A stretch of DNA of 64,000 nucleotides from Echiichthys vipera (Eukaryota > Chordata > Actinopteri > Perciformes > Trachinidae). Within the stretch, counting starts at the first letter, position 1; every line of letters begins with the position of its first letter. The stretch spans positions 6,116,801 through 6,180,800 of the forward strand of contig OY829653.1 of assembly GCA_963691815.1 (NCBI GenBank), read 5' to 3'. A program made the position numbers and the translations under genes. The notes below the pieces were generated by a model, which ran no database searches, had not been told where the DNA came from, and saw nothing but the letters and a program-made list of their open reading frames with translations. Shown piece by piece: positions 12,175 to 24,179 of this stretch.

Positions 12175-15100
12175 GTAAGAGAACATCTGTGTGTTCATGT
12201 GACAGACAAAAAATTAAATCCTCTGGGCCCAGATTAAGGTTATGTTCTCCTTTTTTTTTTGGTTCTTGGAAACATTAAGAGTATTCCTTGCTGGCACCCA
12301 GACTAGAGTAGATGATTGGAACAAATTGTATGCCTTCTCGCCACTTCCCCATCTTGAGCGCGGGCTGGGAGATATGTACGTACACTCACATTCATGCTGG
12401 AACAAGTACACTGACATGCACTGATGTTTGCACATGCTGGGAAGTTGCTCAACTCACATCTGGAGGCAGTGGACTTTCCCTCGTTCACTGGCCTGCTTTG
12501 CTTTGAAGTTAAGTCAGATTATGGACAGTGAAGAGGTGCGGTGTAACTCATAACGTAGTGTAGATATGAGCGGCAGTTACAAGCTGTGGGCCTCTGCTGA
12601 TGACTCTACCCAGTTTAGCCAACTGCTGTTTCGCTTCCCGTTTGAGGCACTGTAGATGGGTGGCTGGGTTGAGCAACGACAATTCAGAGTAGTTGTGCAA
12701 TGTTGAAAGAGAAACTGCAATATGTGCTTGAGGATTTCAAAATGCTTTCTTGTCCATGACTAAAAAGTACATAAAACGTAAGATTTGTCAAATGAAGAAT
12801 GAAACCAGTAAACTAAGTATGAAACCAACCTAAATCTTATACGTTTGCATACAGAAATCAATCCTGACGTAAGAGAACATCACAGTTAAGTTTCATCTGA
12901 ACCTTCAGCCATGTTGCCCCCACAGCTGGAGTAGCGTTTCATCCTGGTAGAATACTCTGTGCACAGAAAGCTGCTGTCTAAGGACAGAAATCCTGCAGTT
13001 TTACTGTTACCGTTCCTTTGATTCATCACCATGGAGAGAATAAAAGTCTCTACCAGGTCAATACAACTGCCCCTTGTAGCTCGGTGATAACCTTTCAACA
13101 ATAGCCTCCTTGTTTTCATTTGATTGAGGGGTATGGCTTTTCTGTGTTGTTTTTTCTGGAACATTCTCATTGTTCAATCTGATCAAAGGCTGTGGGCAGC
13201 TAAAAGGGACCTAAACCCCACCTGTCGCCAGCTACAACTACTCAACCTCGGGCGGAAAGTCAGCGTGGATGTCTGTCTGTGAAGCTCGCAGTAACGGGGC
13301 CCTGCTGCACTCTAACAACAGTATGAGGCGCATTTTGATCGGCTGAGTCAAAAGGGGATTCATGAATCCCCCCCATAAGCCCCGTGAGAGCATTTATCTT
13401 CATACCTACACACACACACAAACCCTTGCTGGCAAGGACATAAGCACACAAGTACAAACACACACACACACAAAATCCCATCTTTTATAGTTGCAAAAAC
13501 AACCGGAAACCACTTTTACTCCAAAATGCACTTCCACATCCACAAGTTCATACATGCATGCAAACAGCGAGCCTCAATGCTGGAGTCATCTCAGGAATGC
13601 TAAATATTTACCTCTGGATGGCTCCACCAATGAGCACTCTCTCTTTGACTGCCCATTAACTAAACCTTTAAGGATTCCTCACCGCCCGGCTGCTACAGTA
13701 ACTCTGACACCAAGTACGGCCATCTCGGCTATGACTGTCCCACCTCTACTCTGTTATTTTTCATTTTTCTCATCTGACAGAATCTGATCTCACGCGGTAC
13801 ACAGGTGCTTGACAAATCCAGCAGGCATTTCGGAGGGAAACAAACACTTGAACATGTAATGCAGTCACTCTCTGGTAGATGTCAACGACGAACCAATGTT
13901 TAAAAGCCCTCTTCAATCCTTCTGTACCAGAAAATTGATGCTCAACGTTGAAAGCATTCTCGACGTGACTGACTGAACTTTACGGAAAAGTGGTTTCATG
14001 GCAATGTGTTGCTGTAACGGAAATTTCGAAGGCTCTCCAAACAAAAAGCCTCAACCTTCTGATAGATCTGCAGAAAAACAAACAATGTAGAAGCACAAAA
14101 AAGGTCAAGCAGGGAGCAGTCTCCTGCTGAGGAGTTACATTTCCCTATGTAGAATAATGGCTGCTGACTACACACTGTGAATGTCCCTCAAATCCCTGTA
14201 GTCTTTTTAGCAAATAACTGAGATTAAAGCATGAATCAGAAATAGCTATCACGCTGCTCCACTTCCATTATCACCGTTAAGGGAAATTAATCTAATGAAT
14301 GTGCTTTAATTCCCCACAGGGAACCCGAAGCATTTGTAACAAAGCGAGCTCTTAGAAATGTGACACTCGTTCAAAATGAATGGCTGTGCATGTAAAATGG
14401 AACCTAGCGTGATATCCTATAAAAGTGACTGTTTGCTTATTATGGATGATGCTGCTGGAATTGGGGTGCACATCAGGGACGGGCAGAGTCACAGCGAGCT
14501 CTGCTTATTTGCATGATATGATCGTTAATGCGGCGGGATCACGTTTTCGTTTATTAGTGAGCCACAGAGTCGTTTGCTCACAGTGCTGACTGTGCATCAC
14601 TGGAGTCGGACGCCGAGAATATCACCATTTGAATAACGCTGTCTAATAAGCATTAGCAGGCATGACAGAAACACATTAAAGCACCCCTCAAGCCGCCATT
14701 TAACTGACAGATCGTGAACAATATGTTGTCGCTAATACACAGGGTGTTTCAATAACAGAGTAGCTGTTTTGGATTTTTTTTACCCAAAGGCAGACCAGTA
14801 ATTAAGGTAGCCTTTGGGTTCGGGGTGCTCACTTTCTGTTCCTGCCCTGCCACTGATGCAATCTGGGAAACGCAGGCATGGACCTGCCTCAGCTATGCAG
14901 CCTCCTTGCTCCTCTCATATACTTGTCCACACAGGCCAGAAGTGTGGTTTAGTGCGGAAAATTACACTGAAAGATGCTCACTAGCTGTTTCAACACTCCG
15001 GGTCTATAATGTAAATGTTTGAATTCAAGAACAAATGACACAGGAAGTGAGAGAGGATACACAGAAGTGACACTGATGCATGCAACTGATATGAGGTGTG

Positions 15101-16419
15101 TCATTCGATTCTGTACTCATCTCAAATTCTTACAATACAAAAAAATAAGACTTGGGGGTTTGGAGTTGGGAGTTTGGGGGATTGGAGATATAACTAGGAC
15201 TTATAAAATGAACACATTTGCTTCAATTGTACGTTATTATTCTCTGACCCTTTCATTATTTGTTATTTCCCTGATGTGAGACTTTAACCCTATTTAGCTT
15301 GCTAAGTCTTTGTACCCTTCTTTAATAAGAAGATCAGCTAAATAAAATGCAAATGTAGTTTCCCTCTGTGAATGATCCACTCAGAATCTGCGTGCTTTCA
15401 TGTTAGAGATTAGAGGGGAAATTAAACTTAATTAAAAAGGAATTAATTCAAACTGTGTTGACAATCAAAGATAAACAGTGGATTTTGTAGTTGTGTCATA
15501 GCGTGCAGGATGCATGCTGATGACCTCCCGCAGGGTTCTCTGTGATGGATGCTAGGTGTGGTTTAAGTCTCAGTGGAGAAATTAAAAGACCCTGTGGAGC
15601 CTCTTCCATGGTACTTTTCCCTTTTGGCATTGTATCTGTATGTCGGGTACAAAACAAACAAACTGGAACTAACACTACATAAAAAGCTGTGTTTCAAATT
15701 TGACATGATACACAGTATTTTCAGTGTTTGTTATTCAGCACTGTGTGGATCATTTACTTTTATTTTTATGAATGGCCAAATATTTGAGTTTGAACTGTTA
15801 ATCTAGTCACTGAAATGTACTTTAATGATGTGTGGGGTGGCAGTCTGAAGGTTAGAAAGGCAAAGTAACGACTGGAGGGTCGACGATTAAAATCCACCAG
15901 ATCATCTGGGAAATTTGGATGAGAGGTGAACATATGCTGCCCTCCCCAGCCTCCGTAACAACAAACAGTTGGCCCATGAACACGACACTTAACCTCCAAC
16001 CACTCCACTAGAGCGGCTGCATTGTTTGCCAGGGAAAGACTGAGCTTGTGCCGAGCAGCAACTAGACGTGAAAATGTTTTTCCTCTTCTTTAAAGGCCGT
16101 GTCTGTAAATATCTGTATCATTTTTGTTAGAGTGGGTACTCTTAGGTTTAGCACTTCCATTTGTGATCACATAATGGAGAAACACAGTTTTGGGTGAAAC
16201 GCAACCGTCTCATACCCACCAGTGAGCTCAATCAGAAAAAGATGGACTTAAACAGGGTTCAGTTTTGTTGCTTCTGAGATTGGGGGTTTGAAGTGCCAGT
16301 CCTAAGGTAGCTACATGCTAGCATGTTGGAAGCTACCAATTAGCAACAATCACTGCTGCAAGTTTGATCACCAAAGTGTCTCTGGATACAATTTCAAAAT
16401 AGGTTTTTCCTTCTTTCAG
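12175..16419 (+). other. Likely tnfaip8l2 intron 1, non-coding
   Basis: No coding exon is recognised here. A single octamer ATTTGCAT occurs at 14507-14514 in a GC-richer patch (about 14290-14640). Everything else looks like ordinary non-coding DNA. Confidence 0.35.
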
Positions 16420-16425
16420 GCAACC

Positions 16426-18805
16426 ATGGACGCCTTCAGCTCCAAGGACATGGCCTTGAGGGCACAGAAGAAGATCCTCAGCTCCATGGCCACCAAAAGC
16501 TCTGTCCAAATGTTCATTGACGACACCACCAGCGAGATCCTGGATGAACTGTACCGCGTCTCCAAAGAATACTCGGGTAACAAAACTGAGGCCCAGAAGG
16601 TGATCAAAGACCTGGTGAAGATTGCCGTGAAGATTGGCGTGCTCTTCAGGAACAACCGTTTTAGCACGGAGGAGCTGGGAGTGGCCACGGATTTTAAGAA
16701 GAAGCTGCACCAGGGGGCCATGACGGCTATCAGCTTCTATGAGGTAGGTTTTCACATATTCACTTTCTAATGTACAGGATAAATGCAGGCTATGTAAGTG
16801 AGCCATGAATTACACATATGTTTGTAATTTTGCAAATCAAGAGTCAGTCGTAAAACTGTTAAAGTATAAAACTGAGACAGAACAAAGTTACAAAGTCTTC
16901 ACACCCAGAAGTCACACAGGTGATGTCTCTCTGAAGCTACGCACACATCAGGTAACATAATGTTGATAATGTTATGTGTATGGAACATAGTTAAAGTGAA
17001 ATTCTGGCATAAAATCGTTCAAGGTTTTTTTTCTTCGGCAAATACACTCATCAAATAAGCCATCAAGACAACTTTTTTTGTGTGACGACTATTGAAGGAG
17101 AAATCCCAGACAGTTATATATTCATTTATTTCGCTAACAGTTCGACTGTGGCTAACACTTATTAGCTCGGGGCCGCACGGTGCAGCCATTAAATCGTCTT
17201 TTTTGAAGCATGATAAGAGTCCCTTCACAGAAAACAAACCACCAACAACGTAGTTAGTGAAACAGGAGTTTATTAAAAAAGTGTATTGAAAGACTTACTT
17301 ACTGGCCCCTGTACCAGCTCCTCTCATAGTAAAGTCCATTCAGGTAGATTAACAAAGTCAATCCAAAAGGAAGGAGCCCATTGGTGCTTTGTTTTCTGTG
17401 TAGGGACTCTTCTGATGCTACTGCAGAGGTTTGGTGTTATTTTAAGCAGTATTAGTGGTTAAAAAAGCTGTTTTAATGTCTTCACCGTGATGCCCCGAGC
17501 TAATCAGTGTTAGCTTATTTGATAATCGTATTTGCCGAAAGACCCTGGGATAATTTTACGAATTTCACTTTAAGTTATCTAGATACTGTAGCAAGCAAAG
17601 TGACTAAAGAGTAGTTCACTGGAGGTTTCACACAAAACTAAATGGTACTTCAATAACCTCCAATTGGGGTGACTGTGGCTCAGTGGCAGAATGGGGAGAG
17701 GTTGGCGGTTCGATCCCCACCTCCCCCGGTCCACATGTCAAAGTGTACTTGGGCAAGACACTGAACCCCGAATTGCTCCCCGTGCTGTGCATGGGTGTGT
17801 AAATGTGGTGTGAATGGTTACATTAGATGGTATGTAGATGTCCACTGCCATCAGTGTAAATGTCTGTGTGAATGGGTGAATGTGACAAACACTGTGCAAG
17901 CACCTTGAGTAGTCAGAAGACTAGAAAGGCGCTACATAAGTACACATCCATTTACCAACTTTCATGACATTTTCAACAAACATTGTGTAATTCATGGCAC
18001 AATTCAAACAAGATCAAACAATGATTTGTCTCCCACCTTTGATACGGTTTCTGAAACAAGATCCCATGGGGGATACTAGGAGGAGGTTTGTTCTTGTTCA
18101 GGGAGAAAACATCCAAGTTTTTGAACGTTAACAACCCATATATAGTCTTTCTATTCTGCATTCAAGAGCCAACGTGTCTTCTATGTGGCTCAGAATTGTT
18201 AGGAACTATTTGGTTATATTTAAGTCGAACTCAGTTTGTTTAAATTTAACTTGTTTCCATTTCTGCTTTCATAACATGACAGAACATGAATAGGTTTGTA
18301 CCACACTCTTAGATTAAAATGCCTACGACAAGAAAGGTTGTCATCACAAGATGGAAACAAAACCTGATTTTACCTCAAATACAAAAGAATCACTTTCATT
18401 TAAATGTGCAGATGTCCTGCTAAAATACCTGATTAATTCAGAATACAGCTCTGTTTGCTAATATATCCTCCAACTTCTGGATTATGTTTTTGTCAAATAT
18501 AGATATTAAGAAGTGAGTTCTTGACAGTAAACAAATATTCTGACATTTCCCGAATGGTGCAGGTGGATTTCACCTTCGACAAAGCAGTGATGGCAGAACT
18601 TCTAACCAGCTGCAGGGATCTGCTGCTGAAGCTGGTCAACACCCACCTCACCGCCAAATCCCACGGTCGCATCAACCACGTCTTCAACCATTTCTCTGAC
18701 CCCGAGCTCCTGAGCAAACTGTACGAGCCCAGCAGTCCTTTCCGACCCCACCTCGCCAAGATCTGCAAAGGACTAGACAAACTTATGGAGGACGGGACAA
18801 TATGA
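16426..18805 (+). CDS. tnfaip8l2: TNFAIP8-like protein 2 (TIPE2)
   Basis: This is a cytosolic regulator of innate and adaptive immune signalling whose fold has a deep hydrophobic pocket for phosphoinositides. Seen: coding exons 16426-16743 (106 codons) and 18563-18805 (80 codons plus stop), 186 residues in all, against 184 in human TIPE2. The start has a good context (CAACCATGG). The all-helical TIPE domain fills the protein. It reads DELYRVSKEYSG, HQGAMTAISFYE, VDFTFDKAVMAELLTSCRD, KSHGRINHVFNHFSDPELL. The DELYRVSKEY, QGAMTA and HFSDP segments fit TIPE2 better than TIPE1, TIPE3 or TNFAIP8. Its position next to lysmd1 also fits TIPE2. A poly(A) signal follows at 18979. Teleosts can have two co-orthologues, so an a/b suffix is not assigned. 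Confidence 0.93.
16991..17573. mobile_element. Palindromic MITE, copy 2
   Basis: It is bounded by TTAAAGTGAAATTC at 16991 and GAATTTCACTTTAA at 17560-17573, a near-perfect terminal inverted repeat. About 300 internal bases match copy 1 at 469-1127 (for example GGTGCTTTGTTTTCTGTGTA and CCCCGAGCTAATCAGTGTTA). It lies in the tnfaip8l2 coding intron and has no coding capacity. Confidence 0.75.
17670..17958 (+). mobile_element. tRNA-derived SINE (GGCTCAGTGG type)
   Basis: The head GTGGCTCAGTGGCAGAATGG resembles box A, and GGCGGTTCGATCCCCACC resembles box B of a tRNA promoter. The body has AGTGTACTTGGGCAAGACAC. The tail reads CTAGAAAGGCGCTACATAAG, a 3' end shared by many fish SINEs. A reverse-oriented copy lies at 29587-29893. 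Confidence 0.75.
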
Positions 18806-18978
18806 CATCGAAACAATACAATGTCAGACACTGGGAGATCAAACAGGCGGACTCACCTAAGACTCAGACACTGCTGGACAAAATCGGTCTTTCTGCTGCT
18901 GAGGACTGGCGACGTAAGAAAGGTCATTTGAGAACAAAACTGCTGCCACATCGTTCTCAAAGAACATGTGGGATAACA

Positions 18979-18984
18979 AATAAA
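18979..18984 (+). other. tnfaip8l2: Poly(A) signal of tnfaip8l2
   Basis: A canonical AATAAA lies 174 bases after the stop codon. A second AATAAA at 19326-19331 could give a longer 3' UTR. Confidence 0.6.
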
Positions 18985-20673
18985 GTCGGTTGTCTTACTC
19001 CTCAACCTTTTAATGTTTAGAGGTGATACTGTATAATTGTGATATATCGTTGTCTATTCAGACAAGGTTCACAGAAACCATATCCTCTGTTTTAGATTAT
19101 GAAATGTCATCCACTGTTATTTGAGACTCTGAAATGTTTCATTCAGAACTACTGATGTTGTGCATTCTGGAGAGGAGGAATTAAAACCGCTGCAAAGATG
19201 TATAGAGAGAACAGACGGGGATCAATGCCACTGTAATGCAGCACTGCCATCTGGTGGTCAAGGCCATGCTCCAGCAACTCAATGTACTGTATTTACTGAA
19301 GCGTCCGGAAGACAATGCAGCCAATAATAAAGCAAATAACCCCACAGTGCACGATTACTTACACCAACACTTTGCAGCTGGTCTCAGCTTCAAAACATGT
19401 TGAGAACAACAAAAAGAGCGACTCTTAAGTGGTGTTGACTGTGCCAGCTTGAATGTTAATCCGATAATTCATGTTTTTCTGAAGCTGGATCACAGAAAAG
19501 GCTGCGATTAAGACGAGTGTTATTCTTCGGTTTTACATGACAAAGGCATTGAAAATCAACAGACGAGAGAAATCAAGACCAAGAGAGATAAACGCTCCAC
19601 CTTGTAGAATAAGGTGCTAAGATAGTTTCTTCTTTGTGTCAGCAACCATCCAGAGAAACGTCAGTTAGATTATTAAGTTACAGGAAGTGGTTTTGACAGA
19701 TCAAGTTCTTATGAGGGTCGATCGTGTTTGGAGTAAGAACTGGACACAAACATGGGATCACAACCTTTTTTTATTCTAAAATGAACTATAGAAAACAAAT
19801 GAAAGATAAATATATGCAAATAAATAAAAATTACTGTCAAAACACACTTTAAAAGACGTCTCTTTTTAAATTTTGGGCACATTAGAGTTTAATTTCTTTA
19901 GCAGTGACAAAGGGATCAATCTACGAGCGACTCTGTGCTTTAAATATTACAGTGATTCAGACTTTGCCCAAATGCTTTAAACAGAAACCGTGGCCATTTT
20001 GCATTATCGTCTGTGAGGTAGCGTTACACACAAACCACTTGTTCAGTTGACGATACGACAGGTCATATGACTAAACGAACCCGTGACTGCGGACTCTCAT
20101 TTGTAACATTTCACGGTCTAGTTTCCTGCTTGTGAAAGGCCAGACTCAGCTATGGGCCATATAGAGTATTTCATAATCTACAGTATGTCTCAACAACAAA
20201 AATACAAATGCATGTGCAATGTTCCTTTAAAAAACTGTTACATAACTATAGGCCTTATCCCCCAAACATTTGATGAAGACATTTCTTCACACAACCCATA
20301 AAGAGTCTAACATTCACTTGTCTCGCATTGTCAGTTCATTCACCGATGCTGGAGTTTGATCTGGATATAGAGACTTATCGTTCTGGGATAGGAGAAAAAC
20401 ACTGTCCTGCTTGTTTGTATGTATCTGAACCAATCACAGCGGGCTTCCTCCCGGCACTGCACATCCAGTAAACCAGAGTAAACATTCACAAACATCCTCT
20501 TTGAGTTTGTTCTTCGGTAAGAACAGACTTACGCAAACTCTTCAAGAGCACATTTACACACAGAGCTCACGTTTGTACAAAGCAATTGCTCATTGCATTT
20601 TCCACAATTCTACAGTTGTGTAAGATTTAAATTAGAATATATTTATCATTTGTAATATTTTTTTAAATAACTA
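18985..20673. other. Non-coding DNA between tnfaip8l2 and lysmd1
   Basis: tnfaip8l2 and lysmd1 are convergent here. No conserved frame is visible. TTTATT at 19766-19775 could be a distal minus-strand poly(A) signal, but the element at 20674-21083 lies between it and lysmd1. Confidence 0.4.
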
Positions 20674-21083
20674 AAGGGTTCGTACACACTTTCAAGGTCC
20701 ATTTCAAGCTTTTACAGCAGCCTACAGCCGTGGTAAATTACAAATCTCTACGATTACATATTGAAAATGATTATTTCGCTTTCTTCCCATTAAAATCACG
20801 TAAAAAGAGATGGCATTATGTTATAAACAACTAAAATTGTTTTGTAATAACAGACAGTTAATAAGTTAAATGTTATTTTATTCTAAAAAAAACAACAATA
20901 AACTGCAAATTCCCAGCTGGGGATCAATAAAGTATTTCTATTCTATTCTTCTATAGCTTTTTGTTGTGAAAGAAATACAATTTCAAGCACTTTATCCAAA
21001 ATTCAGGTACTTTTCAAACCTTGAAAACAGAACAAATTCATTTAAAAGCATTTACGAGGATTTCAAGCACCTGTACGAACCCT
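20674..21083. mobile_element. hAT-like non-autonomous element with nested insertion
   Basis: The ends form an inverted repeat: AGGGTTCGTACAC at 20675 and CTGTACGAACCCT at 21071-21083. Subterminal TTTCAAGCAC-type repeats occur at both ends. Inside, at about 20905-20950, CCCAGCTGGGGATCAATAAA followed by TATTTCTATTCTATTCTTC looks like the tail of a separate retroposon. A related copy lies at 35245-35560. The hAT assignment is an inference from the end sequence. Confidence 0.6.
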
Positions 21084-21453
21084 ATGACTATTTTCATTAT
21101 TTTACAAAACCTTACGGTCCATTAAAATTAATAAACACTACACATCAGTTCAAGTCACATTGAGTATGTTAATAGGGAAGTGGGCCTTGTTCTGCACTAA
21201 TTTATATCTGCAAGTGAATTAATATCTGCCAGATGTTGCAGATCTGCATCGTCTAGGACCAAATAGATCCATTTGCAGAGTGAGATGCTGCTTAATATGG
21301 CCGCTTGTTTGACATCCACCTCCTGCAGCAGTAACTCAATCAGTATGGTGCTTCGTCCTCTTAAGACGTTTCCATTTGGACATTCTTGACATAGTTTGCC
21401 CAACTTTTCTTATCTTTACTTTGTGTGCACACCGCCCCGCAGTCTCATGTCCT

Positions 21454-21459
21454 TTTATT
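21454..21459 (-). other. lysmd1: Candidate poly(A) signal of lysmd1
   Basis: TTTATT on the plus strand reads AATAAA on the minus strand, 337 bases after the lysmd1 stop. No closer canonical signal was seen. Confidence 0.4.
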
Positions 21460-21795
21460 TGGATTGGTGGGGCGTTTACCTATGCTAATTGGGCTCAACT
21501 GGCACATGCGTTGAATACAAGAGGACAATGGGAGTCATCATACCGAGAACACAAACTGTTCTGTGGTTTGCGTCTTGAATCAGACAGACTTTTGTAAGGA
21601 ACAAATTTAAGAGAAAAACATTGGTGGATGAAGCCCAAAGCCTACAGTGTATGAGATGGCAATATAAAAAGTCCAGATGGCTGGAGCACTGTTCCTTTAT
21701 CTGCGATGCTCTATTATCATGGAGGTCAAACCCCGCCATGTGGCTTTCCGGGAAAGTTTATATAATGATCAGAGTGACACAGCAGGAACGACATG

Positions 21796-24086
21796 TCAGA
21801 GCTGGAAGATCTCATCTTCCCTGTCTCTCAGTTTCTTGGTGAGTTTGGTGATAGTTAGGGGCACTGCCAGATGTGATGCCTGCTGTTGCTGCATTTTGGA
21901 AGATAACATGACACTCTGCGACCTTGTAAGCGGCCGCCAGTCTGATTTCCTGATGGTGCAAGCTGCTTCTAGGGCGGCAACCCTGTGGAGAATGAACAGA
22001 TAAGATAGAGTAAGCCTGGAGACGAATATGATTCACACTATCAGCCTGGATTCATCTACAGCAGGTAAAATATCAAAACAGGTTTCCTATAAACTACATT
22101 CATTGACAGGTTTATTTTCAGTGGTAACATTTGGTGACAAAAAGTAAGTGGTTGATAAGAATGGGAAGGCCAGGGTAATGGAAGGTCGTGGTTGTAAAGT
22201 ATTTGACTGGGACCACAACCAGCAACAACTGGTTGGTCTGCAGTGACATACATACATATATATATACACAAACAAATGACGGCATGCTATAATTGAAATA
22301 TAATAACACTTGGAATGTCAAACAATGTAAAATTTTCACTTGTAAGTCAATAAAGGATTATCTTATCTTCCACCGCAGCCATGTAGCCGTACCTTTTCTC
22401 TGCGTCCTGACATCCTTTGACAGCAGCCTGCTTGGACTGACTTATCAAGTCATCCAACCTTTTCAAAAAATCCACTGGAGTAAGGTCTGACGCCCTTTCT
22501 TTGCCATCACGCTTCCCCTCGGATGAGCTCCCCGTGTGCCCATTTTGAGCTGAAGCACAGCCAGCATTGTCTCCTTCGCCGTCCTCTTCAACCAAATCAT
22601 CGCCGTTGGTACAGTGGTCCAAGTCTGACAGCACAGGGATCGACAAGGACTTCTTCAGGAATATGGAGTCATTTGTGTACAGCCTGTTTGCTCTTTTGAT
22701 TTGCTCCATCTGCAAGAGAAGATTACCTCGTCAGTACGTTGTAAACTCATAACATTATATTTAAAGGATTTATTATGTTAAACCAAATGTTGCAAAAAGC
22801 TATATTCCACATGGAGGCATAATATCCCTATACACGTTCAACATCTGCTCATAATTCATTGCTTAACCCTTCTGTTACCCTCAAATTCTACTAACACGGC
22901 TTATCCTTGGGATCACTTCGACCCTAGCAATTTAAACATCCAAAAAAATGATCAGAATCAAAGTTCTTAGTCAAGTTTTTATGTCAGGTACTCTATGGGT
23001 ACTTGTTGACTTCCTAGATCGCATTTTAAATGAAACACAGCACCAAACACCACCTTATACGTCCAGAATACCTATAACGTGACTTGAGAGTGTACAGAAA
23101 CATTGTTTAATTATCTTACCGATACACCTAAAATTGGATCGAGGGATATTTGTTTGTGTGTTTTAAAGTAAGTGTATTATTTGTAAGTACTATTTTGTGT
23201 TATTTGTAATATTTGGAACGAAAGCAATGTCCAAAATCAAGGACAGTAGCGTGAACAGGGTCAATTCAATGAAAAATATAATCATGTCAGTTTTAGGTTT
23301 TCCCAGTTTTCCTTATAAAATTAGGAAAAGTCATTGCATATGAAGCAAAAACCACAGATGTCCACCATGTTTTTAGAGATGTTAAACGTTGAATTGGGTC
23401 GAATTGAGCCCAAGGATAACAGGAGGGTTAAGGCAGTTAAGGGTTTTCAATGTTTTTAGGCCAAGGACCCCTCAGCTGAAAGAGAGACAAAGCAGGGACC
23501 CCCGACTACAAACATTGTATTAAACTGGGTCTAACACCTGGGGTTGTCTAAAGCCTATACACACAGCTTTTTATGCTAAGCTATTACAATGATCATTAAC
23601 ATATTCACATATTTAAACATAAGTTAAAGTTAAACATTTGGGAGGCCCATTGAACCCTTCAGCTCCATTGTACAGGTGCATGGCCTTGGCTACCTTGCCT
23701 ATAAGCCGGTAAGCCTATAATCAAGGCTGTGTGCATGCATTTATTTCTTCCCACAAAAATGTCTTTGCTATTAATAAGTTGCATTAGTGTAAATGTATAT
23801 TTTCAGAGATATTTTGAAGGGAAAAAACCCTGTTGAAGATCTCTGACATAAGGAATAATAAATAAATATGGCTGACTAAAGAGTTTCAGGAGAAGGTAAT
23901 ACTTACAGACACCCCATATTTCAGGGCCAGGCCTTGAAGCGTTTCTCCCGGCTGAATGTTGTGTTCAATGCGTCTCTGGCGCACCGGAGAGAGCGGGGAC
24001 CGGACCAGACTGCCGTAAGATCTCGTTCGGCTGCCGCGGAGCAGGCCGTTCCCCCCGGCCGGCAAAGGCGCTCGCTCCCCGGACAT
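21796..24086 (-). CDS. lysmd1: LysM and peptidoglycan-binding domain-containing protein 1
   Basis: Seen on the minus strand: exon 1 at 23907-24086 (60 codons), exon 2 at 22393-22709 (105 codons plus 2 bases) and exon 3 at 21796-21982 (62 codons including stop). All borders are GT/AG and the total is 227 residues, the same length as human LYSMD1. Start: MSGERAPLPAGGNG, followed by the family-typical RSYGSLVRS. A single LysM domain spans about residues 40-88 (IEHNIQPGETLQGLALKYGV, then MEQIKRANRLYTND and IFLKKSLSIPVL). A polar middle and a conserved C-terminus (LRDREDEIFQL) follow. There is no signal peptide or membrane segment, so it should be intracellular; its molecular role is not established. 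An in-frame Met upstream (24146) is less likely because the family starts at this MSG-like position. Confidence 0.95.
22867..23427. mobile_element. piggyBac-like MITE with TTAA target duplication
   Basis: TTAA stands at 22863-22866 and again at 23428-23431. The element begins CCCTTCTGTTACC and ends GGATAACAGGAGGG, whose complement is CCCTCCTGTTATCC, so the termini are inverted repeats differing at two bases. A TTAA duplication with CCC-starting ends is the piggyBac hallmark. The element is about 561 bases, has no transposase frame, and lies in lysmd1 intron 1. Confidence 0.75.
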
Positions 24087-24179
24087 GTTCGTGTACGACT
24101 TGGCTAACGTTGAGTTGGCAACCGGGCAAACTGTGGTTACCAGCAAACTTCCATGTCGTTCACATTATTAATGAGAGTT

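Noticed and set aside
16333..16806. Minus-strand ORF of 157 residues
   Set aside because: It is the antisense shadow of tnfaip8l2 coding exon 1.
17670..17770. Possible tRNA gene (box A and box B like motifs)
   Set aside because: The body and tail are those of a SINE with a second copy at 29587-29893; no intact cloverleaf is likely.
24060..24146. Upstream in-frame start for lysmd1 (MLVTTVCPVANSTLAKSYTN)
   Set aside because: The family begins close to MSGERAP at 24086, and the total from there equals the human length of 227.
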